Shown: positions 44,689 to 53,811 of the stretch, one piece after another
Numbering within the stretch: the stretch's first letter is position 1
Layout: each line of letters starts with the position of its first letter
DNA from: Bradyrhizobium sp. CCBAU 51627
Lineage (GTDB): Bacteria; Pseudomonadota; Alphaproteobacteria; Rhizobiales; Xanthobacteraceae
DNA: 64,000 bases
Reading direction: 5' to 3'
Assembly: GCF_028128765.1 (NCBI RefSeq)
Contig: NZ_LBJG01000092.1
Location: 181,842-245,841, forward strand
Notes under the pieces: generated by a model
What the model was told of the DNA's origin: nothing
Seen by the model: the letters and a program-made list of their open reading frames with translations, nothing else
Database searches by the model: none
Program-made: the position numbers and the translations under genes

Positions 44689-46485
44689 CTAACCGCCCTT
44701 GTCGTCGTCTTTCTTCTTATCCGCCTGCGCAGCCGAAGAGTTCGAACTGTCGTCGGTGAGACCGTTCGCGATCTTGGCCTCGATCTTCGGAAGCTCCTCC
44801 GGCTCGGGCTTGAGATCGCGGGCATGCGCCCACTGGAATTTGGCTTCCAGGGTACGGCCTACGCGCCAATAGGCGTCGCCGAGATGGTCGTTGATCGTGG
44901 GATCCTCGGGCTTGAGGTCGATGGCGCGCTCGAGGTTCTTCACCGCCTCTTCGTAATTGCCGATGCGATAATAGGCCCAGCCGAGGGAGTCGACGATGTA
45001 GCCGTCGTCGGGACGTTGCTCGACGGCACGTTTGATCATCTTCATGCCTTCGTCGAGATTCACGCCCTGGTCGATCCAGGAGTAGCCGAGGTAGTTCAGG
45101 ACGTGCGGCTGGTCGGGCTGGAGCTCGAGCGCCTTCTTCATGTCGGCCTCGGCCTTGGCCCACTGCTTGGAGCGCTCCTCGCAGATGCCACGATAATAGT
45201 ACCAGACGCTGTTGGCCTTGTCGTTGCCGGCAGGCAGCACGTCGATACCCTGCGAATAGGTCGCACCGCAGTCGCTGAACTTCTTGCGGCCGCGCTCGAT
45301 ATTGCCGAGCGCCATGATGGCTTCGAGATCCTTGGGATCATCCGATGTCACGCCTTTGAGGATCTTGATCGCCTCGTCGGTGCGGTCGGCGGAGTCGAGA
45401 TCGATGGCGAGCTGGATCTGCGCGTTGCGCTTCAAGGGCGAGCTCGACGGCACGCGCTCGTAGATCTTGATCGCCATCTGCGGCCGCTTCACTGATTCAT
45501 AGAGGTCGGCGAGCGAGAGCAAGGCCAGCGGGTGAGTGGGCTGGAGATACAGCGCGAGCTGGAGATAGACCAGCGCGAGATCCTCGCCGCCGCGGCGGGT
45601 CAGCGTGGCGCCGATGCCGTAAAGCGCCTCGGCCGCGCCGGCCTGCGCGGAATCGACCAACGGCGGCAGCTTCTTGCCGGCCTTGGTCTCACGCAGACCT
45701 TCCACGATCAGCGGATGACGGGCGAGCTTCTTGTCGAAGGCTTCGTAGATCGCGGTTGCCGAGGCCGCGTCCTTGTTGCGCGACAGCCAGCGTGCATAGG
45801 CCTCGGTGACGCGCAGCATGGAATCGTCGAGCTTGTAGGCGCGCTCGAAGCGGGCGCCGGCGTCCTTCTCCTTGCCGGCGTTCTCGAGGATCATGCCGGC
45901 GTGTAGGTCCTTGAACAGCGGATACCATTCCGGACCTGCCAGCTTGTCGATGGTCGCAACCGCGCCCTTGGCATCGCCAGCACCATAGGCGGCCCAGCCG
46001 GACAGCAGCGTCGCCACGAGATCGGTGATCGGACCACGCACCGACTGGTTGATGTTGCTCTGCGCGCTCGAATATTTCTTGAGCTTCAAATCATGCACGC
46101 CGACCACGAGGCGGGCGACGCGATTGGTCTTGTCGATGGTGAGAATGCGTTCGGCGAGCTTGACGGCTTCGTCGATGTCGCCATCGTCGACCGACGAGAT
46201 GAAGGCCCGGTCGAGCAGCTCGTTGTTCTTGGGATCGGTCCGCAGAGCGGAGCGGTAGAAGGCGGCGGCCGAGGCCGCGTCGCGCTCGACACTGGCGTGG
46301 CGGGCGGCGAGATAGCTGCCGGCGGTGGTGAGCGACTTCAGATCGTTTCGGGTCGGAAACTGCGCCGCCGTATCGGCCGGATGATCCGGTGTCTGCGCCA
46401 GCACCGCGCTGGGGACCGCCACGATTGCGGAGCCGGCAAGGGCGATGGCAGCAGCAGTCCAGCGGTTGAAACGATTTGAGAACAT
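44689..46485 (-). CDS. Exported tetratricopeptide repeat protein
   Basis: This 598-aa protein has a signal peptide or N-terminal anchor (AAAIALAGSAIVAVPSAVLAQ) followed by arrays of TPR helices. Clear repeats lie near residues 70-150, 320-360 and 430-560 (YRGICEERSKQWAKAEADMKKALELQP, SLGWAYYRIGNYEEAVKNLERAIDLKP). The C-terminus is Asp/Lys-rich (ADKKKDDDKGG). TPRs are protein-binding scaffolds, here probably periplasmic. ATG 46485 is chosen because the frame upstream is Arg-rich and lacks coding character. It is upstream of ispE on the same strand. Confidence 0.88.
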   Translation of the reverse strand: MFSNRFNRWTAAAIALAGSAIVAVPSAVLAQTPDHPADTAAQFPTRNDLKSLTTAGSYLAARHASVERDAASAAAFYRSALRTDPKNNELLDRAFISSVDDGDIDEAVKLAERILTIDKTNRVARLVVGVHDLKLKKYSSAQSNINQSVRGPITDLVATLLSGWAAYGAGDAKGAVATIDKLAGPEWYPLFKDLHAGMILENAGKEKDAGARFERAYKLDDSMLRVTEAYARWLSRNKDAASATAIYEAFDKKLARHPLIVEGLRETKAGKKLPPLVDSAQAGAAEALYGIGATLTRRGGEDLALVYLQLALYLQPTHPLALLSLADLYESVKRPQMAIKIYERVPSSSPLKRNAQIQLAIDLDSADRTDEAIKILKGVTSDDPKDLEAIMALGNIERGRKKFSDCGATYSQGIDVLPAGNDKANSVWYYYRGICEERSKQWAKAEADMKKALELQPDQPHVLNYLGYSWIDQGVNLDEGMKMIKRAVEQRPDDGYIVDSLGWAYYRIGNYEEAVKNLERAIDLKPEDPTINDHLGDAYWRVGRTLEAKFQWAHARDLKPEPEELPKIEAKIANGLTDDSSNSSAAQADKKKDDDKGG

Positions 46486-46802
46486 CAGGGCTCGCCTTGA
46501 GTTGGTGGTGCCTGGGTTTGAAGCAAAAGACCGTCTCGCACGCGAACGCGGCCGGCAACATCGACCCGGAACCGTCGGGTCCGGACAATGCCGCTTTTGG
46601 CGCTTCACCGCAAGGATTCGGACCGGACGATCCCCTCCGCACGCCCCAAATCGGCCAGGTCACCGTTCAAGTGACCGTCAGGAGAGCCCCAAGACGCCGC
46701 TACTATGGCCGTATCGTGACCGGGGGCATCCGCGATACTCCGGTTCTCACGCGAACGTGCGTTACATCACGCTTCGGACCCATTTGGTCCCTTGGCCCGT
46801 CC
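46486..46802. other. Intergenic spacer, 317 bp
   Basis: These bases separate the start of the TPR gene from the end of the ETF-QO gene; both are on the minus strand, so the TPR promoter should lie here. Frames crossing the gap look like shadows. I see no RNA motif, repeat element or clear terminator. Confidence 0.5.
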
Positions 46803-48464
46803 CTACATCGCCTCGTAGTTCGGCCCGCCGCCCCCCTCCGGAGGAACCCAGGTGATGTTGCCGTTGGGATCCTTCACGTCGCAGGTTTTGCAGTGGACGC
46901 AGTTCTGCGCGTTGATCTGGAAGCGGGGGCTGCCGGCCTCCTCGACCCATTCATAGACGCCAGCGGGGCAATAGCGGTTCGAGGGACCGGCGAAGACATC
47001 ATGTTCCGAGGTCTTTTGCAGGCTCATGTCGGCAACCTTCAGATGGACCGGCTGGTCCTCCTCGTGGTTGGTGTTGGACAGGAACACCGAGGACAGCTTG
47101 TCGAACGAGATCTTGCCGTCGGGCTTCGGATAGGCCTTCGGTGCGTGGCTCTTGGCCGGATCGAGCGTCGCGCGATCGGGCTTGGCGTGCGACTGGGTGC
47201 CGAACAGCGAGGCACCAAACAACGTGTTGCACCACATGTCGAAGATGCCAAGCCCGGCACCGATGAAGGTGCCGAACTTCGACAAGAGCGGCTTGGCATT
47301 GCGGACGGGATAGAGGTCCTTGCCGACGACGGAATCGCGCCAGGTGTTCTCGTATTCGACGAGTTCGTCATTGGCGCGATCAGCGGCGAGCGCAGCCGCG
47401 ACATGCTCCGCGGCTAGCATGCCGGTGCCCATGGCATTGTGCACGCCCTTGATGCGCGGCACGTTGACGAACCCCGCCGCGCAGCCGATCAGCGCGCCGC
47501 CGGGGAAGCTCAGCCGCGGGACCGATTGATAGCCGCCTTCGGTGATCGCACGCGCGCCGTAAGCGAGCCGCTTGCCGCCCTCGAGCGTCGCACGCACGGC
47601 GGGATGGTTCTTGACGCGCTGGAATTCGTCGAACGGCGAAAGATACGGATCGTTATAGTTGAGATGGACGACGAAGCCGATCGAGACCAGGTTTTCGTCA
47701 TAGTGATAGAAGAACAGGCCACCGCCGGTATCATTCTTGAGCGGCCAGCCGACCGCGTGCTGGACCAGACCCTTCTGGTGCTTGGCGGGATCGATCTGCC
47801 AGACTTCCTTGAGACCGATGCCGAATTTCGGCGGTTCGCTCTTGGCGTCGAGCGCGAACTTGTTGATGAGCTGCTTGGTCAGGCTGCCGCGGGCGCCTTC
47901 GGCAAACAGCGTGTATTTGCCGAGCAACTCCATGCCGCGGGTGAAGGAGTCCTTCGGCTTGCCGTCGCGGCCGATGCCCATATCGCCAGTGGCGATGCCC
48001 TTGACCTTGCCCTCCTCGTCATAGAGCACTTCGGCGGCGGCAAAGCCCGGATAGATCTCGACACCGAGCGCCTCGGCCTTGCGCGCGAGCCAGCGGCAGA
48101 CATTGCCGAGCGAGCCGATATAGCAGTGATGATTGTTCATCAGCGGCGGCATGATGAAGTTCGGCAGCTTGATCGCGCTCGTCTCGGTGAACCAGAAGAA
48201 GCGGTCGTCCTTCACCTGGGTCTTCAGCGGGCAGTCGGAATCCTCGCGCCAGTCCGGGATCAGCTTGTCGAGCCCGGCCGGGTCGATCACGGCGCCGGAG
48301 AGAATATGCGCACCGACCTCGGAGCCCTTTTCCACCACGACGACGTTGAGATCAGCGTTGATCTGCTTCAGCCGGATCGCGGCGGCCAGACCCGAGGGGC
48401 CGGCGCCGACGATGACGACGTCGAATTCCATGGATTCGCGCGGGGGAAGTTCTTCGGTGCTCAT
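46803..48464 (-). CDS. Electron-transfer flavoprotein-ubiquinone oxidoreductase
   Basis: This 553-aa membrane-associated flavoprotein passes electrons from ETF to ubiquinone. The FAD loop VGAGPSGLAAAIRLKQ lies near residue 20, and HILSGAVIDPAGLDKL and WRDSVVGKDLYPVRNAKPL are typical. The C-terminal ferredoxin-like part holds the [4Fe-4S] ligands in RYCPAGVYEW and NCVHCKTCDVKDP. It serves fatty-acid and amino-acid oxidation. It is divergent from the UDG gene, with 136 bp between them. Confidence 0.97.
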   Translation of the reverse strand: MSTEELPPRESMEFDVVIVGAGPSGLAAAIRLKQINADLNVVVVEKGSEVGAHILSGAVIDPAGLDKLIPDWREDSDCPLKTQVKDDRFFWFTETSAIKLPNFIMPPLMNNHHCYIGSLGNVCRWLARKAEALGVEIYPGFAAAEVLYDEEGKVKGIATGDMGIGRDGKPKDSFTRGMELLGKYTLFAEGARGSLTKQLINKFALDAKSEPPKFGIGLKEVWQIDPAKHQKGLVQHAVGWPLKNDTGGGLFFYHYDENLVSIGFVVHLNYNDPYLSPFDEFQRVKNHPAVRATLEGGKRLAYGARAITEGGYQSVPRLSFPGGALIGCAAGFVNVPRIKGVHNAMGTGMLAAEHVAAALAADRANDELVEYENTWRDSVVGKDLYPVRNAKPLLSKFGTFIGAGLGIFDMWCNTLFGASLFGTQSHAKPDRATLDPAKSHAPKAYPKPDGKISFDKLSSVFLSNTNHEEDQPVHLKVADMSLQKTSEHDVFAGPSNRYCPAGVYEWVEEAGSPRFQINAQNCVHCKTCDVKDPNGNITWVPPEGGGGPNYEAM

Positions 48465-48600
48465 CTGATCTCAGCCCTTGAGACGGTTCCTTGTCATTTG
48501 CGCCCCCTTGTTTCCGATTTTTCCGGGTAGGACAACCATGGAAATGCGTTCCGCTGGGATGCAAGGCGCCCTAAGATGAACTAATAGTCTGACTTTCCCA

Positions 48601-49407
48601 ATGATCCCCGAGCCCGCACCCACCGTCCGAGAGCTTCTCGCCTTTTATTTGGAGGCCGGTGTCGACTGCGCGCTCGCGGAGGAACCGATCGACCGCCTGG
48701 CGGAATTAGACGCGCCGCCACCAGCGCCGCGGGTGGCGCCGGTCGAGGCGCCGCGGCCTGTCGCCGCGCCTGCGGTGATGCGGGGCGAGGCTGCTCCGGC
48801 CCCCGACGTCGCGATTGCCTCGGCGCGCGAGGCGGCGCGCACCGCGCCGACGCTCGAGGCGCTGCGCGAGCTGATGCAGAACTTCGAAGGCTGCGCGCTC
48901 AAGCACACCGCGACCCAGCTGGTGTTCGCCGACGGCAACCCGCAGGCGCGCATCATGTTCGTCGGCGAGGCGCCCGGCCGCGACGAGGACATCGAGGGGC
49001 TGCCTTTCGTCGGACGCAGCGGCAAGCTGCTCGACCTGATGATCGGCGCGATCGGGCTCGATCGTGCCACGGCCTACATCACCAACGTCATCCCCTGGCG
49101 GCCGCCGGGCAACCGCACGCCGACGCCGCAGGAGACGCAGATCTGCCTGCCCTTCATCCAGCGCCATATCGAGCTGGTGAACCCCGACGTGCTGGTGACG
49201 CTCGGCAATCCCTCGACGCAGACCCTGCTGTCGACGCGCGAAGGCATCATGCGCACGCGCGGGCGCTGGTTCGACTATGAGACCGGCCAGCGCACCATCC
49301 GCGCGCTGCCGACCTTCCATCCGGCCTATCTCTTGCGCTCGCCGTCCTACAAGCGTCTGGCCTGGCAGGATCTGCGGGCGATCGCGAAGGCGTTGGCGGG
49401 CGCGTGA
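48601..49407 (+). CDS. Family 4-like uracil-DNA glycosylase lacking part of the Fe-S site
   Basis: This 268-aa protein has about 80 added N-terminal residues, Pro/Ala-rich, before a family 4-type UDG domain. Motifs present are GEAPGRDEDIEGLPFVGRSGKLLD, NVIPWRPPGNRTPTPQE and HPAYLLRSPSYKRLAWQ. By alignment from memory with Thermus UDGa, the four Cys ligands are reduced to two: Phe replaces the first in NFEGC, and Trp replaces the third in NVIPWRPP. GC and QICLP keep theirs. An Fe-S-free UDG class has, as I recall, been described in Bradyrhizobium diazoefficiens. It removes uracil from DNA. Confidence 0.9.
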   Translation: MIPEPAPTVRELLAFYLEAGVDCALAEEPIDRLAELDAPPPAPRVAPVEAPRPVAAPAVMRGEAAPAPDVAIASAREAARTAPTLEALRELMQNFEGCALKHTATQLVFADGNPQARIMFVGEAPGRDEDIEGLPFVGRSGKLLDLMIGAIGLDRATAYITNVIPWRPPGNRTPTPQETQICLPFIQRHIELVNPDVLVTLGNPSTQTLLSTREGIMRTRGRWFDYETGQRTIRALPTFHPAYLLRSPSYKRLAWQDLRAIAKALAGA

Positions 49408-49427
49408 GGGACGGAACGGCCCGTCTC

Positions 49428-49476
49428 CGTCATTGCTGTGCATGTTCACAATTGCGAGCGCAGCGAAGCAATGACG
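49428..49476. repeat. Minimal palindromic element after the UDG gene
   Basis: CGTCATTGCT at 49428-49437 is the perfect complement of AGCAATGACG at 49467-49476. The inner block GCGAGCGCAGCGAAGC ties it to the 29064 and 40159 elements. It lies 20 bases after the UDG stop and just before the end of the convergent GT39-like gene, where it may end transcripts. Confidence 0.72.
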
Positions 49477-49490
49477 CCGGAGAGAGCTCG

Positions 49491-50999
49491 CTACGTCCCC
49501 TTCGGCCGCACGATCGCCCAGCCGATGCGCAACAATCCCTGACGACCATTGATCAGCCATTCGAAGGCGCGCGGCACTTCCGGCACAATGCCGGGGAAGC
49601 GCGCGAGGATTTCGGGGGGCGGGGTGCCGGCGGTATCGGAGGCACGCCAGACCACGACACCACCGCTCTCGCTGAATTTGTCCTGCGACATCCACGGCGT
49701 GCGGGCAGGATCAGCATCGATGAAGAGATGCGGCCGGCCGGAATGCAACGTGATCAGGCTCGCAAGCTGGGTTTCACCGGCGACCGCGCGCAGACGATGG
49801 TTGGTGCGACGGGCAAAGCTCTCGTCGAAGAAATCCGAGATCGCGCGCGCCGGCATCGAGGTCGCGATCTCGCCGGTACCAGTCCAGGGCAGGAACAGCA
49901 CGGCCAGCACAACGCCTGCGGCGGGCGCCACGATGGCCGCGAGCCACACGGTGCGCAGCATGCGGGCGCGGCGCATCGCGATGAGATCGCCTGACACCAC
50001 GACCATGGCGAGCCCCGACATGACCAGCACGACACCGGCGCCGCCAACCACAGCATCGAACCCGAACACGCCGGAGATCAGGACCGCACCGAGCGCCGGT
50101 GCAAGCGCAAAGAAATAGACGAAGTTGCGCGCAAGCGGCTCGACCGGCGGCCGGTAAATGATCGGCGCATCCTCGCCCTTGCCGTCGAACAGGGGCGTGT
50201 TGAGGAAGCTCAGCACCGGGACCGCCAAGGCTCCGAGCGCAAGCCCGCCGAGCAGCCAGGCAGCATGGATCGCGCGAGCGCTGAGATCGGCAAGATGGGG
50301 CAGCGCCGGCAGCACGAGGGTCTCGGCGCGCATCAGCCAGACGGCATAAGGCAGCGCCAGCACCGCCACCACGATGAGGGCGAACAGCGGATCGAGCGCG
50401 CGCAAGGTCCGGCGACCGTCGGCAGTCGAGAGCGCGAAGATGACGAGCAACGCGAGCAGGAAGATCGCCGAGGGCGTGGTCAGGAGCAACAGGCCGGCCT
50501 CGATCGACCAGGCGAACCAGGCATTGCCGCGGCGCTGGCCGATGATCTGCCAGGAATGCAACAGCAACAGCGCCCAGAGCGGCCGCACCAGCACCAGAGG
50601 CCCAAAGTCGAGCGCGGACGAGGAGAAGGCCAGCACCGTCATGGTCAAGAGCACGGCGAGCACGGCCTGCTGCGCGCCGACCACCGCGCGCGCCAAGTGA
50701 TACAGCGAGATGAAGGTCGCGATCTCGCAGAGCTCGGCCAGCAGGTAGACGCCGAACATGTGGCCGCCCGCGGCGCGATAGGCGATGTCGGCGAGCCAGA
50801 TTGAGAGCGGCGGGCCGAGATCGGTGCCGATCTGATATTCCCGGCCGAAGGCCAGCAGGGTCGCAAGACTGCCGGGCGGGCTGCGGTAGAACAGGAGCGC
50901 CACCAGCAGCCACATTGCGGCCTGGAGCAGCACGGCAATCCAGACGATCAGCCGCGGCCGGGCGCGAATGAGCTCGATGACCAGGGAGGTAAACCGCAT
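49491..50999 (-). CDS. GT39-like polytopic membrane glycosyltransferase
   Basis: This 502-aa protein has about 10-12 hydrophobic helices. The N-terminal helix is VWIAVLLQAAMWLLVALLF, and the following loop QIGTDLGPPLSIWLADIAYRAAGG holds the Asp expected in ArnT/PMT-type enzymes that use polyprenyl-phosphate sugars. The C-terminal 110 residues (RTNHRLRAVAGETQLASL on) form a soluble periplasmic domain. ATG 50999 is chosen over a TTG eight codons upstream. Donor and acceptor are unknown. Confidence in a GT39-like fold is moderate. Confidence 0.75.
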   Translation of the reverse strand: MRFTSLVIELIRARPRLIVWIAVLLQAAMWLLVALLFYRSPPGSLATLLAFGREYQIGTDLGPPLSIWLADIAYRAAGGHMFGVYLLAELCEIATFISLYHLARAVVGAQQAVLAVLLTMTVLAFSSSALDFGPLVLVRPLWALLLLHSWQIIGQRRGNAWFAWSIEAGLLLLTTPSAIFLLALLVIFALSTADGRRTLRALDPLFALIVVAVLALPYAVWLMRAETLVLPALPHLADLSARAIHAAWLLGGLALGALAVPVLSFLNTPLFDGKGEDAPIIYRPPVEPLARNFVYFFALAPALGAVLISGVFGFDAVVGGAGVVLVMSGLAMVVVSGDLIAMRRARMLRTVWLAAIVAPAAGVVLAVLFLPWTGTGEIATSMPARAISDFFDESFARRTNHRLRAVAGETQLASLITLHSGRPHLFIDADPARTPWMSQDKFSESGGVVVWRASDTAGTPPPEILARFPGIVPEVPRAFEWLINGRQGLLRIGWAIVRPKGT

Positions 51000-51098
51000 G
51001 CAACGCCCGCAAGATGCAGCCAACCCGTCCAGCCGGCCCTATTCGCTCAAGGCTATTTTGATAAAGCGCGTTGCGCGTCGTGGCAACGGCGGTCTGTT

Positions 51099-51884
51099 CT
51101 AGAGACCCGCGGAAGCATCGATTTCAACCGTCGTCTCCACCTGCACCTCAACTTCGTTGACGGAGAACAGGTCCTGCACCGGCTCGACGGTCCAGGGCAT
51201 GTGCTTGGCGCGGGCGGCTACGACGGGGGCGAAGAAGCTGCGGTGGTGAATGGTGGGGCCGAGACGGTTGAGCGCATCGAGATGCTCGGGGACGGCATAG
51301 CCCTTGTGCTGCTCGAAGCCGTAACCGGGGCAATCCTGCGCCAGCGCGCACATCAACCGGTCGCGCGTCACCTTGGCGACGATGGAGGCGGCGGCGATCG
51401 ACAATACGATGCCGTCACCGCCGATCACAGCCTCGCAATCGCAGGCAGTGTCGAGGCGATCGCGACCGTCGACGAAGACGTGGCGGGGCGGCTCGGGCAG
51501 CGCGATCACCGCGCGCTTCAGCGCCCACAGCGAGGCGCGCAGGATGTTGTCACGGTCGATTCGTGCCGGCGAGGCGACGGCCACCGAGACCTGCGCGGTC
51601 GCGCAGATCTTGTCGAACAGCTTTTCGCGCTCTTCCGCCGTCAGCCTTTTCGAATCGTCGATCCCGCGCGGAATGCGGTCGGGATCGAGAATCACGGCCG
51701 CCGCCACCACCGGGCCGGCCAGCGGACCGCGGCCGGCCTCGTCGCAGCCTGCGATCGGCCAGACGCCGCGCTTGATCAGCGCGCGCTCGCGGCGGAAGCT
51801 CGCCTTCGCGGGCGTAGCCTTCTTGGCAACGTCCTCCTCCAGCGCGTCCTTGGCCGGTTTCTTGGCAGACTTATCCCGAATCAT
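51099..51884 (-). CDS. rnhB: Ribonuclease HII
   Basis: This 261-aa enzyme contains the catalytic signature AGCDEAGRGPLAGPVVAAAV, with further conserved blocks IDDSKRLTAEEREKLFD, VFVDGRD and SIAAASIVAKVTRDRLM, and the later Asp in GYGFEQHKGYAVPEHLDAL. It cuts RNA at ribonucleotides embedded in DNA. About 45 basic residues (KSAKKPAKDALEEDVAKK) precede the core, longer than in E. coli. ATG 51884 is used; the frame also opens at 51920. Confidence 0.95.
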   Translation of the reverse strand: MIRDKSAKKPAKDALEEDVAKKATPAKASFRRERALIKRGVWPIAGCDEAGRGPLAGPVVAAAVILDPDRIPRGIDDSKRLTAEEREKLFDKICATAQVSVAVASPARIDRDNILRASLWALKRAVIALPEPPRHVFVDGRDRLDTACDCEAVIGGDGIVLSIAAASIVAKVTRDRLMCALAQDCPGYGFEQHKGYAVPEHLDALNRLGPTIHHRSFFAPVVAARAKHMPWTVEPVQDLFSVNEVEVQVETTVEIDASAGL

Positions 51885-51957
51885 GGCCGGGATCGTGCGC
51901 AAGCGGCCCGGCCAGCGCAACCGGGAACCCCGCGCAATTCCCGTTATTCATTCGGCG

Positions 51958-52413
51958 TCAGTCCGCCAGATGCACCCGCCTGTCGTTGCCGACCTCGATG
52001 CCGGGTGCGACAACGACCTCCCAGGGATGGCCATCGGGATCGGCAAAATAGCCGGAATAGCCGCCGTAATCGGTCTCGTGCGCAGCCTTCAGCAGCGAGG
52101 CGCCCTTACGAAGCGCAAATGCCAGCACGGTATCGACCTCCTCCCGTGAAGCGCAGTTCCAGGCGAGCGTGACGCCGCGAAAGGTCGTTGGCCTCGGATT
52201 GTCAGGCAGCTTGACGTCATCCGCGAGCTGGCCCCAGGGAAACAGGCCGAGCACCGGGCCGCCGGTGTCGAAGAACGCGACGGCCTCACCCGTCGCCTTC
52301 AGCCGCCGCGAAAAGCCGAGCGCGTCATAGAAGGCGATGCTGGCGCGGATGTCGTTGACCCCAAGCGTGATGACGGTAAGCCGCGGCATCGGGGGTGGAA
52401 GTTCCTTACTCAT
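51958..52413 (-). CDS. VOC family (glyoxalase-like) protein
   Basis: This 151-aa protein has paired beta-alpha-beta-beta-beta modules: LTVITLGVNDIRASIAFYDALGFSRR and later DPDGHPWEVVVAPG. One metal ligand (Glu in PWEVVVAP) is visible. His and the second Glu are not obvious, so function as lactoylglutathione lyase is unlikely and ligand binding or resistance-type activity is possible. ATG 52413 has GAGG six bases upstream; an ATG at 52425 is also open. It follows the radical SAM gene by 24 bp on the same strand. Confidence 0.85.
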   Translation of the reverse strand: MSKELPPPMPRLTVITLGVNDIRASIAFYDALGFSRRLKATGEAVAFFDTGGPVLGLFPWGQLADDVKLPDNPRPTTFRGVTLAWNCASREEVDTVLAFALRKGASLLKAAHETDYGGYSGYFADPDGHPWEVVVAPGIEVGNDRRVHLAD

Positions 52414-52437
52414 GACACACCTCATTCGCTCCGCGCT

Positions 52438-53601
52438 TCAGAACAGGCTGAGCTGCTCGCCGTTCTGCTTCGGCCGCGCAAAGTGATCCTTGGTCAATTT
52501 CGAGCGGCGCTTGTTGAGACCGAGCCTGTCGCAGGCGATCTCGAAGCGGCGTCCGATAGTCCAGGCCATCGGTCCGGTGCCCTTCATCCGCTCGCCCCAT
52601 TTGGAATCGTAGTCGCGGCCGCCGCGCATGTCGCGGATCAGGGTGAAGACGTGGCGGTAGCGGTCCGGATAGTTCGCCATCAGCCATTCACGGAACAGGT
52701 CGCGCACCTCGAGCGGCAACCGCAGCAGCACGTAGGAGGCTTCCTTGACGCCGGCATGCGCGGCCGCATCGAGGATGCGCTCGATCTCGGAATCGTTCAA
52801 CGCGGGGATCACGGGGGCGACCATAACGGTCGTGGGAATGCCCGCCTCCGAAAGCTGCTTCAGCGCCTCCAGCCGCTTCGGCGGGGTCGAGGCCCGCGGC
52901 TCCATGGTGCGCGCCAGCTTGGGATCGAGCGAGGTCACCGAGATCGCGACCTTGGCTAGGTTGCGCCTGGCCATCGCTGCGAGAATGTCGATGTCGCGTG
53001 TGACCAGCGCGGATTTGGTGACGATCCCGACCGGATGGCCAGTGCGCTCCAGCACCTCCAGTATGCCGCGCATGATTTTACGCTCGCGCTCGATCGGCTG
53101 ATAGGGATCGGTGTTGGTGCCGATCGCGATCATCCGCGGCTCGTAGCCCGGTGCCGCGAGCTCCGTCTCGAGCAGAACAGGCGCCTCTGGCTTCACGAAC
53201 AGCTTCGACTCGAAGTCGAGGCCCGGCGACAGGCCGAGATAGGCGTGCGTCGGCCGCGCGAAGCAATAGACGCAGCCGTGCTCGCAGCCGCGATAGGGAT
53301 TGATCGAACGATCGAAGCCGATATCGGGGGAATCGTTGCGGGTGATCACCTTGCGCGAGGTATCGACGCCGACACTGGTCTTGAACGGCGGCAGTTCCTC
53401 AAGGCTCTGCCAGCCATCGTCGAAGGCGACGCGGGCCTCGGCCTCATAGCGGCCGCTGGCATTGGACTGCGCGCCCCGCCCTCGCCGGCGCGCCCGGTCG
53501 ATGGCGACGCCAAGTTCGGGGAAATCAGAAGGCGCACCCGCCGGCTCGGAGGGCGCCGCGACCGGCGGGTGCTTGAGAGCAGAAGAAGATGCTGGACTCA
53601 T
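52438..53601 (-). CDS. PA0069-type radical SAM protein with C-terminal QLSLF
   Basis: This 387-aa protein shows the radical SAM cluster motif CEHGCVYCFARP (CX3CX2C), located about one third in, then LETELAAPGYEPRMIAIGTNTDPYQP. The C-terminal half has MVAPVIPALND and GRDYDSKWGERMKGTGPMAW. This layout matches the PA0069 family, related to spore photoproduct lyase (Rv2578c-like). An Arg-rich N-terminal segment precedes the SAM domain (SNASGRYEAEARVAFDDGW). The C-terminus is EQLSLF, a near-consensus sliding-clamp-binding pentapeptide. ATG 53601 is preferred to an upstream TTG. Confidence 0.9.
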   Translation of the reverse strand: MSPASSSALKHPPVAAPSEPAGAPSDFPELGVAIDRARRRGRGAQSNASGRYEAEARVAFDDGWQSLEELPPFKTSVGVDTSRKVITRNDSPDIGFDRSINPYRGCEHGCVYCFARPTHAYLGLSPGLDFESKLFVKPEAPVLLETELAAPGYEPRMIAIGTNTDPYQPIERERKIMRGILEVLERTGHPVGIVTKSALVTRDIDILAAMARRNLAKVAISVTSLDPKLARTMEPRASTPPKRLEALKQLSEAGIPTTVMVAPVIPALNDSEIERILDAAAHAGVKEASYVLLRLPLEVRDLFREWLMANYPDRYRHVFTLIRDMRGGRDYDSKWGERMKGTGPMAWTIGRRFEIACDRLGLNKRRSKLTKDHFARPKQNGEQLSLF

Positions 53602-53811
53602 GAAGCCAAGATAGCACGACAAAGGAACAAATCAAGAACAAGAATGAAAGACGCAAAAACAACCCCATGCACGGTAGCCGCCCAAAGTTCGAGCGCGCAG
53701 CTTTGACCTCACGCAACACGGGTGTCATGGCGATCCAGTTTCATCCCGCCGAAGGATCAATCGTCCCGGAACACAGTTGACGACGATCCCCGAGTGAAGA
53801 TCGGCAGGAAC

